64,000 nucleotides of DNA, taken from assembly GCF_900107605.1 (NCBI RefSeq), contig NZ_FNQJ01000009.1, positions 1 through 64,000 of the forward strand, read 5' to 3'. Below the pieces are notes generated by a model. The model did not search any database. It worked only from the letters and a program-made list of their open reading frames with translations, and was not told the origin of the DNA. Positions 27,049 to 38,809 of this stretch are shown one piece after another. The translations under genes and the position numbers were made by a program. Positions within the stretch are counted from its first letter, which is position 1; the number at the start of each line of letters is the position of its first letter. Origin of the DNA: Acidovorax soli (lineage in GTDB: Bacteria; Pseudomonadota; Gammaproteobacteria; Burkholderiales; Burkholderiaceae_C).

Positions 27049-27297
27049 TCAACGGCTGGAGGGCCCTGGACCACGACCCGCCAGATGGCGGAAAGTGATG
27101 CGTCCCTTGGTCAAATCGTAGGGCGACAATTCCAGCGACACCTTGTCGCCCGCCAAAATGCGGATATGGTGCTTGCGCATCTTTCCACCGGTGTAGGCAA
27201 TCAGCTGGTGGCCGTTTTCCAAGGTGACGCGAAAACGCGAATCCGGCAAAACTTCCGTCACGGAGCCTTGCATTTCAATGAGTTCTTCTTTGGCCAT
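27049..27297 (-). CDS. infA: Translation initiation factor IF-1
   Basis: An 82-residue OB-fold protein with the full IF-1 sequence ([56 protein letters not shown]). It ends with an extra GRGPGPSSR tail that ordinary IF-1 lacks. Betaproteobacteria often have a second infA outside the ribosomal-protein operon; this isolated copy next to a tRNA is probably that one. Confidence 0.95.
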   Translation of the reverse strand: MAKEELIEMQGSVTEVLPDSRFRVTLENGHQLIAYTGGKMRKHHIRILAGDKVSLELSPYDLTKGRITFRHLAGRGPGPSSR

Positions 27298-27541
27298 GGT
27301 TATCTCTTAAAAACAAATATTCTGTGGTTGGCACACCAGCACATCGTGCATCCACGACCGCCGTTACCGTGCCTTCAGGGGGCTCGGGGCACGGTGCTTT
27401 GCGGGCGGGGGAGTCGCTGCACCCGGGGCGCAGATCAGAAAAGAGGCCGGGGAGACGGCTTCAATGGACAGGCGAGGCGCTGTGCATGAGCCTGCTGATT
27501 GTAGCGCGATGTCCCCGGTCTGCCTATGCCGGCGCGCCAAA

Positions 27542-28744
27542 CTACCCAGCAGGGGTGGAGCCCGCCACTTGCGGAATCTGCAAGGCGCCAGCCAGCGTGC
27601 GCACCAGATCTGTCTGGGTAATGATGCCCACCAACTGCTGACGGGTGTCCACTACCGGAATGTGATGATGCCCACCCTGCGAAAAAAGAGGCACGAGATC
27701 CATGGCGTGCTGCTGTTCTCCAATCACTTGTACAGGGTGCGACATGATCTCGCCCACCGATGCCGGCTGGCCGCTGCGGCCCATCACCAGTGTCCGCAAT
27801 CGCTGCCCCAGACCTTCGTGCATATCCAGGTTGGCAAGCCGCATGAAGTCCGCCACGGTGACGATACCCACCACAAGGCGATGTGCATCCACCACGGGAA
27901 GCGCCTTGACCTGCTGGCTGCGCATCAGTGCCCAGGCGTCCTTGAGCGACACTCCCGCCTCCACGGCCAACGGCGGCTTGGACATGACGTCCGAACAGCG
28001 CAGATCGCCCAGCGTGCGCTGAAAGGCCGCCCGACCGGCCAGATGCAACAACCCTTCCAGATCCTCGCGGCTCACATCGAGAAGCTGGTTGTAGTGAGAC
28101 AACGCGGCATCCACGTCCGATGCGGCAAAGGGTCCCGATTGTGGCGGGCCCGCTGGTTCGCGCCAGCGTTGCGAATGCGGATATTGGCGCCCCGTCAGGG
28201 TGTTGTAGGCCACACCCAAAACCACCAGAACCAAGGCGTTGAAGCAAATCGGAAAAGCCGCCAGTTGCAATCCGTTGCCCTGGGCTATCACAACATACAG
28301 TGCCATGGCACCACCTGGCGGATGCAGGCAACGCAGGGGCACCATGAGCGCCATGGAAAGCCCCACCGCCAGTGCTCCTGCAACGGCAGGATCGGGCACC
28401 AGCGCCGCACAAACACCGCCCACCAGTGCCGACAGAGTACTGCCGCCCAGCACCGGCCAGGGTTGGGCCAATGGGCTGGACGGCATGCCAAAGACCAGAA
28501 TGGCGCTCGCACCCAGCGAGCCCACCATCCACGGGCCAGCGTGGCCTATCGCCCACCAGCGACTCAGCAGGGCTGCAATCAGGACACCGAGCGAGACCCC
28601 TGCAATCACCCGAAGTCTTTCACGGCCATCAATGCCCACCGGCGCGGGCCAGAAACGACGAAGCCAGCGCATCCACCGCGCGCCAGGCGATGTCAGAAGT
28701 GTGGCAGGAGGGGTGGGAGGAAGGCCCGAATGTGGAGAGGACAT
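27542..28744 (-). CDS. HPP-family membrane protein with C-terminal CBS pair
   Basis: A 400-residue fusion of an N-terminal HPP transmembrane domain (about residues 40-180, with the namesake motif in LRCLHPPGGAMALYVVI) and two CBS domains (about 245-390; CSDVMSKPPLAV and VGEIMSHPVQVI start them). HPP proteins have been linked to nitrite transport in plastids and cyanobacteria; CBS pairs bind adenosyl nucleotides and regulate. A channel or transporter gated by adenine nucleotides is a reasonable guess. The ATG at 28744 is preferred over the upstream frame start at 28777, which adds only a short low-complexity piece. Confidence 0.88.
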   Translation of the reverse strand: MSSPHSGLPPTPPATLLTSPGARWMRWLRRFWPAPVGIDGRERLRVIAGVSLGVLIAALLSRWWAIGHAGPWMVGSLGASAILVFGMPSSPLAQPWPVLGGSTLSALVGGVCAALVPDPAVAGALAVGLSMALMVPLRCLHPPGGAMALYVVIAQGNGLQLAAFPICFNALVLVVLGVAYNTLTGRQYPHSQRWREPAGPPQSGPFAASDVDAALSHYNQLLDVSREDLEGLLHLAGRAAFQRTLGDLRCSDVMSKPPLAVEAGVSLKDAWALMRSQQVKALPVVDAHRLVVGIVTVADFMRLANLDMHEGLGQRLRTLVMGRSGQPASVGEIMSHPVQVIGEQQHAMDLVPLFSQGGHHHIPVVDTRQQLVGIITQTDLVRTLAGALQIPQVAGSTPAG

Positions 28745-29118
28745 GACGCAATCGCAAACGCCAGGGCACCGTCGCACCTCAGCTTATCGTGTTCGTGGTT
28801 CAGACTCATTCACGAAAAAATCGCACTGAACCAGCACCTGGCCCCGTATTTTGCCGAAGTCCGCCGAAGTGCGATGGACGCCCGACCAAAACCCGGCAGC
28901 AAAGCATCTGCCAGCATTTCTTGCACCCACCGCCACGCGCGCCGAGCCGCCTCGGCAAAACGGGTTTCGGTTTCCAGGGCTGTCGCACGGTGATTTCGCT
29001 GCGCACCGAACACGCAGAACCAACCCCAGTCACTGCAAGAGCTGCGGGGATGCATGGCACCAGTCCCGAGGCATGCGGCCGATAGAATCAGCCGCTTTCG
29101 TCCTTGAGAGGCTTGCCC
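28745..29118. other. Divergent intergenic region between the HPP-CBS and psd genes
   Basis: This 374-base gap contains no convincing gene. Small frames on both strands have no recognisable similarity. It must carry the promoters of two divergent genes; a repeated GCCGAAGT near 28852-28867 is the only regularity seen. Confidence 0.4.
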
Positions 29119-29970
29119 GTGTCTGATCGTCTGGCAGTTCTGCCGCAGTACCTCATGCCCAAGCGGGCACTCACCACGCTGGCCGGCAGATTTGCGTCGG
29201 CACGGCTGGGAGGCCTGACCACCGCGGTGATACGCCGCTTTGTGGCCCGCTACAACGTGAACATGGCAGAGGCGGCCAATCCGGACATCGCCAGCTATCC
29301 ATCATTCAACGACTTTTTCACGCGCGCGCTGAAACCGGGCTTGCGCCCGCTGGCATCGGCCGATCTGATTTGCCCAGTGGACGGAACCATCAGCCAGCTT
29401 GGCCGCATAGAAAAAGACCTGATCTTTCAAGCCAAGGGCCACCACTACTCCACAACCGCGCTGGTGGGTGGTGATGCCGCACTGGCAGCGCGCTTTGATC
29501 ACGGCCATTTCGCCACCTTGTACCTGAGTCCACGTGACTACCACCGCATCCACATGCCCTGCGCGGGCCAACTCACGCGAATGGTGCATGTGCCGGGTGA
29601 CCTTTTTTCCGTGAACCCCACCACGGCGCGTGGCGTACCGGGCCTTTTTGCACGCAATGAGCGCGTGGTGTGCGTCTTTGAATCAGACCACGGGCCTTTT
29701 GTGCTGGTACTGGTGGGAGCCACCATCGTGGGCAGCATGGCCACCGTATGGCATGGTCAGGTGAACCCGCCCCGCACGGGCCAGCTGCGGCAATGGAACT
29801 ATGCAGCGGGCCAGGTAAGCCTGCAGCAAGGCGAAGAAATGGGACGTTTCCTGCTGGGCTCTACCGTGGTGATGCTTTTCCCGCAGGGGCCGCTGGAGTT
29901 CAATCATGACTGGGCGGCTGCGCGGCCAATCCAACTCGGGGAAGCCATGGCCCGGCGCAGTAGCCGCTAA
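29119..29970 (+). CDS. psd: Phosphatidylserine decarboxylase proenzyme
   Basis: A 283-residue Psd that makes phosphatidylethanolamine at the inner membrane. The proenzyme cleaves itself at the LGST motif; Ser248 becomes the pyruvoyl group of the alpha subunit. The histidine regions YLSPRDYHRIHMPCAG and HVPGDLFSVNP are intact. GTG at 29119 is chosen as start because AGAGG lies eight bases before it and it gives a start resembling E. coli Psd; TTG codons at 29104 and 29113 are alternatives. Confidence 0.95.
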   Translation: MSDRLAVLPQYLMPKRALTTLAGRFASARLGGLTTAVIRRFVARYNVNMAEAANPDIASYPSFNDFFTRALKPGLRPLASADLICPVDGTISQLGRIEKDLIFQAKGHHYSTTALVGGDAALAARFDHGHFATLYLSPRDYHRIHMPCAGQLTRMVHVPGDLFSVNPTTARGVPGLFARNERVVCVFESDHGPFVLVLVGATIVGSMATVWHGQVNPPRTGQLRQWNYAAGQVSLQQGEEMGRFLLGSTVVMLFPQGPLEFNHDWAAARPIQLGEAMARRSSR

Positions 29971-30076
29971 TGCAACCAGCAACCATCCCCGGCAAAGCCA
30001 GGGGCATGCGGGATGGGAGCCGCCCGAAGCAGCTGCCATGGGTCACTGACACGGCACCGCCCGCGTACAGCCTCGA

Positions 30077-31258
30077 TCAGAATTTCTTGAACAAGCCGAG
30101 CAAAGCCACACCGCAGAAAGCGGCACCCGCATAAAAGGTGAACGAGGCTCCGAACTGATCCCACAGCAGCCCAGCGACGACGCTGGCGATCAACATGGCA
30201 AGACCGCTGACCAGGTTGAAGAAGCCGAAGGCGGTTCCACGAAGGTCGGCGGGTGCCGCATCTGCAACCATCGTCGCCAACAAGCCCTGCGTCATGCCCA
30301 TGTGAACACCCCACAGCGCCACGCCTGCGAGCACCGTCGTCCAGTGGTCATCCATCGCCAAGACCAAATCGGCAGCAACCAGGACGACCAAGCCCCAAGC
30401 CAAGAGCTTCTTGTGGCTCATCCGGTCCGACAACTTCCCGAACGGATAGGCCGACGCTGCGTAGACGACATTCATGGCCACCATCACCAACGGCACCAAC
30501 GCAACGGCGATGCCGCTCTGCTGGGCTCGCAACACCAGAAAGGCTTCGCTGAATCGGGCCAGAGTGAATACCGCGCCCACACCGACGACCCACCAATACG
30601 CGCCGCTCAAGCGCTTGAGGTTTTCACGACTGATCGGGTTGGTGCGCTTTTCGCCAACGTGGCGCTCGGGCTCGCGCACACCAAACAGTAGCAATACGAC
30701 CGCGAGCAACCCGGGAATCACGGCCACCCAGAACACCGCCCGAAAATCGTTGGCCCACAGCAGCATCAGGCCGACGGCTAGCAGCGGGCCGAGAAACGCC
30801 CCCACGGTGTCGAGGGACTGGCGCAGCCCGAACGCTGCGCCACGCACTTCGGGCGGGGCGATATCCGCCACCAACGCATCACGCGGAGCGCCGCGCACGC
30901 CTTTGCCGACCCGATCCAGCAGGCGTGCTGTGAGCACGATGCCGGTGGTGGGTGCGATAGCAAAAAGGGGCTTGGTCAAGGCCCCCAATGCGTAGCCAAA
31001 AACGGCCAGGCCTTTGCGCTTGCCCAGATAGTCGCTGATCGCACCCGAGAACACCTTGACGATCAACGCAGTCGATTCGGCCAGGCCTTCGATCAAGCCG
31101 ACCGCAAATGCGCTTGCACCCAGCGTGCCGACCATGAATAGCGGTAGCAGGCTGTGGATCATCTCGGAAGAGATGTCCATCAGCATGCTCACGAACCCGA
31201 GCACCCAGATGCCGGATGGAATCCTGCTGAGCGACGTTGTTGTTGTCGTTGTTGTCAT
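30077..31258 (-). CDS. MFS transporter paired with chrB
   Basis: A 393-residue major facilitator protein with twelve hydrophobic segments. The loop 2-3 motif appears as GAISDYLGKRKGLAVFGY and the family motif RLLDRVGKGVRGAPRDALVAD follows, as in MFS proteins seen beside ChrB-type genes. A tract of seven threonines (MTTTTTTTSL) forms the N-terminus. TTG at 31264 is an alternative start. It begins 12 bases after the chrB stop and is almost certainly cotranscribed. Export of chromate or another oxyanion is suggested by context only. Confidence 0.85.
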   Translation of the reverse strand: MTTTTTTTSLSRIPSGIWVLGFVSMLMDISSEMIHSLLPLFMVGTLGASAFAVGLIEGLAESTALIVKVFSGAISDYLGKRKGLAVFGYALGALTKPLFAIAPTTGIVLTARLLDRVGKGVRGAPRDALVADIAPPEVRGAAFGLRQSLDTVGAFLGPLLAVGLMLLWANDFRAVFWVAVIPGLLAVVLLLFGVREPERHVGEKRTNPISRENLKRLSGAYWWVVGVGAVFTLARFSEAFLVLRAQQSGIAVALVPLVMVAMNVVYAASAYPFGKLSDRMSHKKLLAWGLVVLVAADLVLAMDDHWTTVLAGVALWGVHMGMTQGLLATMVADAAPADLRGTAFGFFNLVSGLAMLIASVVAGLLWDQFGASFTFYAGAAFCGVALLGLFKKF

Positions 31259-31270
31259 GATCAATGGGTG

Positions 31271-31813
31271 TTAACGGTTTTCGTCGTGGGCCTCGAACAC
31301 ACGCTGGGCGTAGGCGTCCAGCAGCAATGCACACGCTTGCAGCCGCTGCTGGGCATCAGTTGCCAGGGTCGCCCCATAGAAGTCGAGCTTGCCAAGCTTC
31401 TCCAGCCAGGACTGGAGCTTTTTCAGGTCAACATCGTTCTCCTCCAACTCCGCGTAGGTGAACTTTTGGGCTGCAGTTTCCTTGGCGATCTCTGACTCGA
31501 AGTCCTTGCATTTGTCGAGGAACTCGGCGTACTCCTCATCACGGTCAGCCTTGAAACGGGCTATCACCTTTTCCGCCTGCGCTTCGTCGAGTGCGGCCGT
31601 CTCCAACAGGACAGAATCGCCGGACATCTCGCTGATCTCGTGCCCAATGATCTTGAGGCGCCGCGTGTGATCGTCAGTCTTGGGAAGTAGACAGACCCCG
31701 TTCTGGAGGTAGACGGCCCCCATCCCCTTGAGCTTGCGCCAGAGGGCGATGCGCCTCTTGGCCGGCTCGGGCGGCACCTTGTACGTCAGTAGCAGCCAAG
31801 CAATCGAGTTCAT
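31271..31813 (-). CDS. chrB: ChrB N-terminal-domain protein
   Basis: A 180-residue protein matching the N-terminal domain of ChrB, which is tied to chromate resistance and can act as a chromate-responsive regulator (MNSIAWLLLTYKVPPEPAKR and ALWRKLKGMGAVYLQNGVCLLP are typical). It lacks the C-terminal domain found in long ChrB proteins of about 300 residues. A coiled, charged middle (AQAEKVIARFKADRDEEYAEF) follows. It lies directly upstream of the MFS gene. Its promoter seems to start transcription at or next to the ATG. Confidence 0.85.
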   Translation of the reverse strand: MNSIAWLLLTYKVPPEPAKRRIALWRKLKGMGAVYLQNGVCLLPKTDDHTRRLKIIGHEISEMSGDSVLLETAALDEAQAEKVIARFKADRDEEYAEFLDKCKDFESEIAKETAAQKFTYAELEENDVDLKKLQSWLEKLGKLDFYGATLATDAQQRLQACALLLDAYAQRVFEAHDENR

Positions 31814-31819
31814 ACTTCT

Positions 31820-31848
31820 ATTTTAATGTAACGACCGTTGCATTTTAA
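31820..31848 (-). promoter_or_regulatory. chrB promoter with inverted-repeat operator in the spacer
   Basis: On the minus strand TTAAAA (31848-31843) and TAAAAT (31825-31820) are 17 bases apart. Between them lies the inverted repeat AATGTAACG / CGTTGCATT (31825-31833 and 31836-31844 on the plus strand) with one mismatch. The -10 ends only six bases before the ATG at 31813. Confidence 0.5.
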
Positions 31849-32111
31849 TTGTTCGAAGAAATTTTTGCTAGTAAAGCACACGGCGGCCAACCCACTGTCG
31901 CGGCTGGGTCGCCACAGCTACAGGGGTTGCTAACTACAACCTGACCTCTCTAAACCCGCGCCAGCAAAGGAAGTGACCTGGAGAACGCTCGCGTGACCAC
32001 CAGAAAAAACGGAGAACAGAGAGGCGTCGGCAGGGGCGAAAACGCCGACTTCGCAGGGGTGGCGCTCGCGAGACCATGACCGGAATCCGCGCCAGCACTG
32101 GGGGAATGGGC
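31849..32111. other. Gene-free stretch downstream of ssrA
   Basis: Part of the 338-base gap between chrB and ssrA. The words CCGCGCCAGCA (near 31954 and 32088) and GCTCGCG (near 31989 and 32065) each occur twice, which may mark an old duplication. No gene is supported, and no copy of the ssrA 3' end was seen that would mark an integrated island. Confidence 0.35.
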
Positions 32112-32144
32112 AAAAAAAATCCCAACCGATAAGGGTTGGGATTT
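32112..32144 (-). terminator. Intrinsic terminator of ssrA
   Basis: AAATCCCAACC (32117-32127) pairs with GGTTGGGATTT (32134-32144); on the minus strand the stem runs into eight T. It lies eight bases beyond the 3' end of tmRNA. Confidence 0.92.
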
Positions 32145-32151
32145 CACATTA

Positions 32152-32538
32152 TGGTGGAGCTGGCGGGAATTGAACCCGCGTCCGCAAGCCTTTATCGGGC
32201 AGATCTACATGTTTAGCGGTCTGTTTTAAGTCTCGCCATCGGCATCGCGCAGTCGCACGCTACACCGGCCGCCAGTACCCTATTTTCTCGCCCCAATCCA
32301 AGGTACCCGGATCGAAGCCAGCCCATGTAATTATCCTTGCAGCCGGGAGGAACTGATTGCTCAGAACCCCCTTGCCCAGCCCATCGGCCAACTGTTGCAA
32401 GGCTCACTGGCAATTAAGCAGCGAGTGCGAAACGTTCGTCGTTTGCAGTTAGTTTGTTAAATCGAGATTTACGAGCGTGACTCAAGCTCGACATGCACCA
32501 CACCGATTCCGAACCCACGTCGAAACCAGGACAGCCCC
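32152..32538 (-). ncRNA. ssrA: Transfer-messenger RNA (tmRNA)
   Basis: A 387-base tmRNA that rescues stalled ribosomes. Its 5' GGGGCTG pairs with 3' CAGCTCC to form the acceptor stem, followed by an encoded ACCA. The T-loop TTCAATTC is near the 3' end. The resume codon GCA starts the tag at 32446-32414, which reads ANDERFALAA and then TAA; this tag is characteristic of Comamonadaceae and relatives. Confidence 0.97.
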
Positions 32539-32551
32539 TATGGGAAGCATT

Positions 32552-33217
32552 TTAGGCCTTCCCGAGCAATTGCAAGAGCTCTGCCGGAGAATTAATTACC
32601 GCCTGAGCGCCCCATTGCAAAGGATTTGCCGTCGCTCCCAGATATCCATACGTCGCAGCCACCGTTCCCATGCCAGCTGCACGCCCCGCAACGATATCCC
32701 GCTCGTCGTCACCCACATAGATACAAAGGCCAGGATCCAATCCCAGGCGCGACGCGGCTTCCAGGAGTGGCGCAGGGTGCGGTTTGGCATGGGGCGTGGT
32801 GTCCCCGCTCACAACGGCGCTGGCGGTACTGAACAACGGCATGGCAAGGGTCAGCGGGCCGGTGAAGCGGGCCGATTTATTGGTAACCACACCCCATGCC
32901 ATTTGCCGCTGCAGCAGTTGCTCGATCAGTTGAGAGATCCCATCAAAAACAGTGGTCAGATGGGTCATGCGCCTTTCGTAATTGACGAAAAACTCTTCGC
33001 GGTACGCTGCATAGTCTGGGTGCTCCGGCGTCAGACCAAAGGCCTCACCCAGCATGCCCCGCGCTCCCGCGCCAGCCATGGGACGATAACGGTCTGAAGG
33101 CAAGGAGGGCATACCACGGTCGGTGCGCATCTTGTCGGCCGCCGCACCAAGATCAGGAGCGCTATCGATCAAGGTTCCATCCAGATCGAACAAGACAGCA
33201 CGAATGTTGTGAAACAT
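32552..33217 (-). CDS. gph: Phosphoglycolate phosphatase (HAD family)
   Basis: A 221-residue HAD hydrolase of the Gph type that removes phosphate from 2-phosphoglycolate formed in DNA repair and oxygen damage. VLFDLDGTLIDSAPDLG holds the catalytic aspartates, VVTNKSARF the serine/threonine motif region, KPHP the lysine and GDDERDIVAGRAAGM the acidic metal site. The ATG at 33217 is used; a TTG at 33229 overlaps ubiG. It follows ubiG by eight bases, a common betaproteobacterial pair. Confidence 0.93.
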   Translation of the reverse strand: MFHNIRAVLFDLDGTLIDSAPDLGAAADKMRTDRGMPSLPSDRYRPMAGAGARGMLGEAFGLTPEHPDYAAYREEFFVNYERRMTHLTTVFDGISQLIEQLLQRQMAWGVVTNKSARFTGPLTLAMPLFSTASAVVSGDTTPHAKPHPAPLLEAASRLGLDPGLCIYVGDDERDIVAGRAAGMGTVAATYGYLGATANPLQWGAQAVINSPAELLQLLGKA

Positions 33218-33225
33218 GCAGCGCC

Positions 33226-33945
33226 TCAAGCAGCACGCCGAGTGGCAAACATGTAGTTGACACTGGTATCGCTACTAAGCCAATAGCGGCGCGTGAGCGG
33301 ATTATGCTCAAGGCCGCAGGTGTCCGTGACGTCAAGGCCTGCTGCGCGGCAACTGGCAGCGAGTTCGCTTGGGCGAAGCAGTTTGGCGTATTCATGCGTA
33401 CCGCGCGGCAGCATGTTCAAGATATATTCTGCACCCACGATAGCCAGCGCAAACGCCTTGGCATTGCGGTTAATGGTAGAGAAAAAAACCCATCCACCAG
33501 GCTTCACGAGTCGAGCACATGCCTGCACGACGGACGCGGGATCCGGAACATGCTCCAGCATTTCCATGCAGGTCACCACATCGAAGCTGGCGGGTTGCTC
33601 GGCGGCCAACGCTTCGACACTTATCTCCCGAAAACGCAGATTAGCAGTCTGGGCTTCCAACGCGTGCAGCCTGGCCACGCGCAAGGCCTTGGTGGACAGA
33701 TCAATGCCGGTGACGTCCGCCCCCTTGCGCGCCATCGAATCCGAAAGAATTCCCCCGCCACACCCCACATCCAGCACCGCCTTAGCAGACAAGGCGGCCC
33801 GGCTATCAATCCACTCCAGACGGAGTGGGTTGATTTGATGCAGTGGCCGGAACTCGCTTTCAGGATCCCACCATCGGTGGGCGAGCTCAGAAAATTTGGC
33901 CAATTCGGCGGGATCGGCGTTCACAGATTCACTCATGGGAGTCAT
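33226..33945 (-). CDS. ubiG: Ubiquinone biosynthesis O-methyltransferase
   Basis: A 239-residue SAM-dependent methyltransferase that carries out both O-methylations in ubiquinone synthesis. The N-terminal ELAHRWWDPESEFRPLHQIN is the UbiG signature, and the SAM loop is AVLDVGCGGGILSDSMARKG. The later TCMEMLEHVPDP is also typical. ATG at 33936 is an alternative start. It is in an operon with gph. Confidence 0.95.
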   Translation of the reverse strand: MTPMSESVNADPAELAKFSELAHRWWDPESEFRPLHQINPLRLEWIDSRAALSAKAVLDVGCGGGILSDSMARKGADVTGIDLSTKALRVARLHALEAQTANLRFREISVEALAAEQPASFDVVTCMEMLEHVPDPASVVQACARLVKPGGWVFFSTINRNAKAFALAIVGAEYILNMLPRGTHEYAKLLRPSELAASCRAAGLDVTDTCGLEHNPLTRRYWLSSDTSVNYMFATRRAA

Positions 33946-33982
33946 TGTCCATCAAGCTAAAGACGACCAAAGTACAGGCGTA

Positions 33983-34010
33983 AAAAAGGCCCCGAATTTG
34001 GGGCCTTTTT
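33983..34010. terminator. Two-way terminator downstream of the OmpA-family gene
   Basis: AAAAAGGCCCC (33983-33993) and GGGGCCTTTTT (34000-34010) form an eleven-base-pair stem around a six-base loop, with A- and T-runs on either side. On the minus strand it terminates the OmpA-family gene 17 bases after its stop and separates it from ubiG. Confidence 0.92.
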
Positions 34011-34026
34011 TTGAGCAATCCGAAGA

Positions 34027-34662
34027 TTACTTGGTAGCGCGGGTGCCGACCACTTCGATTTCGACGCGGCGGTTCTTGGCGCGACCTTCTTTGGTCTTGT
34101 TGTCAGCCACAGGCTGCTTCTCACCCTTGCCTTCGGTGTACACCCGGTTCTTTTCGATGCCCTTGGAGACCAGATAGGCCTTCACGGCTTCGGAACGACG
34201 CACCGACAGCTTCTGGTTGTAAGCATCAGAACCCACGGAGTCGGTGTGACCCACGGCGATGATGACTTCCAGGTTGATATCCTTGACCTTGGAGACCAAG
34301 TCATCGAGCTTCGCCTTGCCTTCAGGCTTCAGAACGGACTTGTCGAAGTCAAAGAAAGCGTCGGCAGCGTAGGTCACCTTGGTGGCCACAGCGGGAGCCG
34401 GAGCGGGCGCTGGGGCAGCAGCGGCGGGCGCTGGAGCAGCAGCGGGAGCTGGGGCAGCGGCGGGAACAACCAGAGCACCGTCGCATCCTGGAGCAGCCGT
34501 TGCGGGCGTCCAGTTGGCATCGCGCCAGCAGTATTCATTGGTGCCGTTTTTCCAGACCAGCTCGCCGGAGCCATTCTTCCAGTTGTCAACGGTTTGTGCG
34601 CCAGCGGCGGTTGCGAGCGCTGCGGAGGCAAACAACATTGCCACTTTGTTCAGTTTCTTCAT
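34027..34662 (-). CDS. OmpA-family outer-membrane/peptidoglycan-binding protein
   Basis: A 211-residue secreted protein. The signal peptide ends at GAQ, then come a short cysteine-containing segment (EYCWRDANWTP and APGCDGAL), an Ala-Pro-rich linker (about residues 65-93) and a C-terminal OmpA domain (FFDFDKSVLKPEGKAKLDDL, HTDSVGSDAYNQKLSVRR) that binds peptidoglycan. It lacks the eight-stranded barrel of enterobacterial OmpA, so it is more like a linker or lipoprotein-type anchor. A GAGGAGAAC ribosome site precedes the ATG. Confidence 0.93.
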   Translation of the reverse strand: MKKLNKVAMLFASAALATAAGAQTVDNWKNGSGELVWKNGTNEYCWRDANWTPATAAPGCDGALVVPAAAPAPAAAPAPAAAAPAPAPAPAVATKVTYAADAFFDFDKSVLKPEGKAKLDDLVSKVKDINLEVIIAVGHTDSVGSDAYNQKLSVRRSEAVKAYLVSKGIEKNRVYTEGKGEKQPVADNKTKEGRAKNRRVEIEVVGTRATK

Positions 34663-34886
34663 GGTTCTCCTCTTGGGGAAAAAGCCGCAGCCGCGCTGCG
34701 AAACAGGACGTTGTCGGTGACCATCACCAAAAACGTTCAATCGATTGTGCCATACGTAACAGTGCAAGTGATGGGGCCGCGGGCTTGGCGCCGTAGGACA
34801 AAAGCGCAATTGCCATGATATGTTGCTAAGTCGCTACACTGCCTTACCCCTAAAATGGCTTCCCTTTGCCGTCACCGCTGCCCCCA

Positions 34887-37559
<2,673 letters not shown>

Positions 37560-37608
37560 TCCGTGCCGCACGATCCTGTCGTGCCAATAACGCTAATAAA
37601 ACAGAAGC

Positions 37609-37645
37609 TGCTAGCGCTTACCCAATAAGCGCTAGCAGAATTTTT
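37609..37645. repeat. Palindromic element between gyrA and serC, also a likely terminator
   Basis: TGCTAGCGCTTA (37609-37620) and TAAGCGCTAGCA (37626-37637) are a perfect twelve-base inverted repeat with a five-base loop, followed by GAATTTTT. It is the best-preserved copy of the dispersed element and could terminate gyrA transcripts. It ends about 15 bases before the serC ATG. Confidence 0.75.
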
Positions 37646-37657
37646 GATCAAGATACG

Positions 37658-38767
37658 ATGACACGCCCGTACAACTTCTCGGCCGGCCCGGCCGCCATTC
37701 CCCCCGAAGTCCTGGAACAGGCTGCCGCCGAGATGCTGGACTGGCACGGCAGCGGCATGGGCGTGATGGAGATGAGCCACCGCGGCAAGGAATTCATCTC
37801 GATCTACGAGGCTGCCGAAGCCGACTTGCGCGAGCTGCTGGGCGTGCCGGCCCATTTCAAGATTCTCTTCATGCAAGGCGGTGGCCTGGCAGAAAACGCC
37901 ATCGTGCCCCTCAACCTGTCGCGAGCCGGTGCGGTCGATTTCGTGGTGACCGGCAGCTGGAGCCAGAAGTCGCAAAAAGAGGCGCGCAAATACGCCTCGG
38001 AAGTCAACGTGATCGCATCCGGTGAAGACAGCGGATTCACCGCCCTGCCCGACCCCGCAGGCTGGACCGTGAGCCGGGGTGCCAGCTATGTGCACATTTG
38101 CAGCAATGAAACCATCAACGGCGTCGAATTCCACCAGCTGCCCGACCTCAAGGCACTGGGCAGCGATGCGCCGCTGGTGATCGATTTCTCATCCCATGTG
38201 GCCTCGCGCACCGTGGACTGGTCGCGCGTCGGCCTGGCCTTCGGTGGTGCGCAAAAGAACCTGGGGCCCGCCGGCCTCACGCTGGTGGTGGTGCGCGAAG
38301 ACCTGCTGGGCCAGGCTCTGCCGATATGCCCCAGCGCGTTCGACTATCGCATCGTGGCCGACAACCACTCCATGTACAACACGCCGCCCACCTGGGGTAT
38401 CTACGTGGCGGGTCTGACCTTCCAGTGGCTCAAACGCCAGCGCGAGGGTGCGCACAGCGGCGTGGCGGCAATCGAGCAGCGCAACATCGCCAAGGCCCGC
38501 TTGCTGTACGACGCCATTGACCAGTCGCAGTTCTATGTCAACAAGGTGGCGGCCAACTGCCGCTCGCGCATGAACGTGCCCTTCTTCCTGCGCGACGAAA
38601 GCCGCAACGATGCCTTCCTGGCAGGTGCCAAGGAGCGCGGGCTGCTGCAGCTCAAGGGGCACAAGTCGGTGGGCGGCATGCGCGCCAGCATCTACAACGC
38701 CATGCCCCTGGCCGGTGTGCAGGCGCTGGTGGACTACCTGCGAGAATTTGAACAAAAAAACGCCTGA
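37658..38767 (+). CDS. serC: Phosphoserine aminotransferase
   Basis: A 369-residue class V aminotransferase for serine (and pyridoxal phosphate) biosynthesis. It starts [15 protein letters not shown], a family hallmark, and binds pyridoxal phosphate through Lys200 in [19 protein letters not shown] and [12 protein letters not shown] are also typical. It starts the serC-pheA-tyrA-aroA/cmk group, an order common in Burkholderiales. Confidence 0.96.
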   Translation: MTRPYNFSAGPAAIPPEVLEQAAAEMLDWHGSGMGVMEMSHRGKEFISIYEAAEADLRELLGVPAHFKILFMQGGGLAENAIVPLNLSRAGAVDFVVTGSWSQKSQKEARKYASEVNVIASGEDSGFTALPDPAGWTVSRGASYVHICSNETINGVEFHQLPDLKALGSDAPLVIDFSSHVASRTVDWSRVGLAFGGAQKNLGPAGLTLVVVREDLLGQALPICPSAFDYRIVADNHSMYNTPPTWGIYVAGLTFQWLKRQREGAHSGVAAIEQRNIAKARLLYDAIDQSQFYVNKVAANCRSRMNVPFFLRDESRNDAFLAGAKERGLLQLKGHKSVGGMRASIYNAMPLAGVQALVDYLREFEQKNA

Positions 38768-38809
38768 ACGCCCGTTCAGCCGCACGCTCCGCCAACACCG
38801 CCGTCATCC

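Noticed and set aside
31934-32125. Two small frames between chrB and ssrA
   Set aside because: Arg/Ser/Pro-rich translations without a ribosome site; the region also holds short repeated words and the ssrA terminator.
29971-32152. Genomic island bounded by repeats of the ssrA 3' end
   Set aside because: No second copy of the tmRNA 3' end and no integrase gene were found in the region, so attachment sites cannot be claimed.
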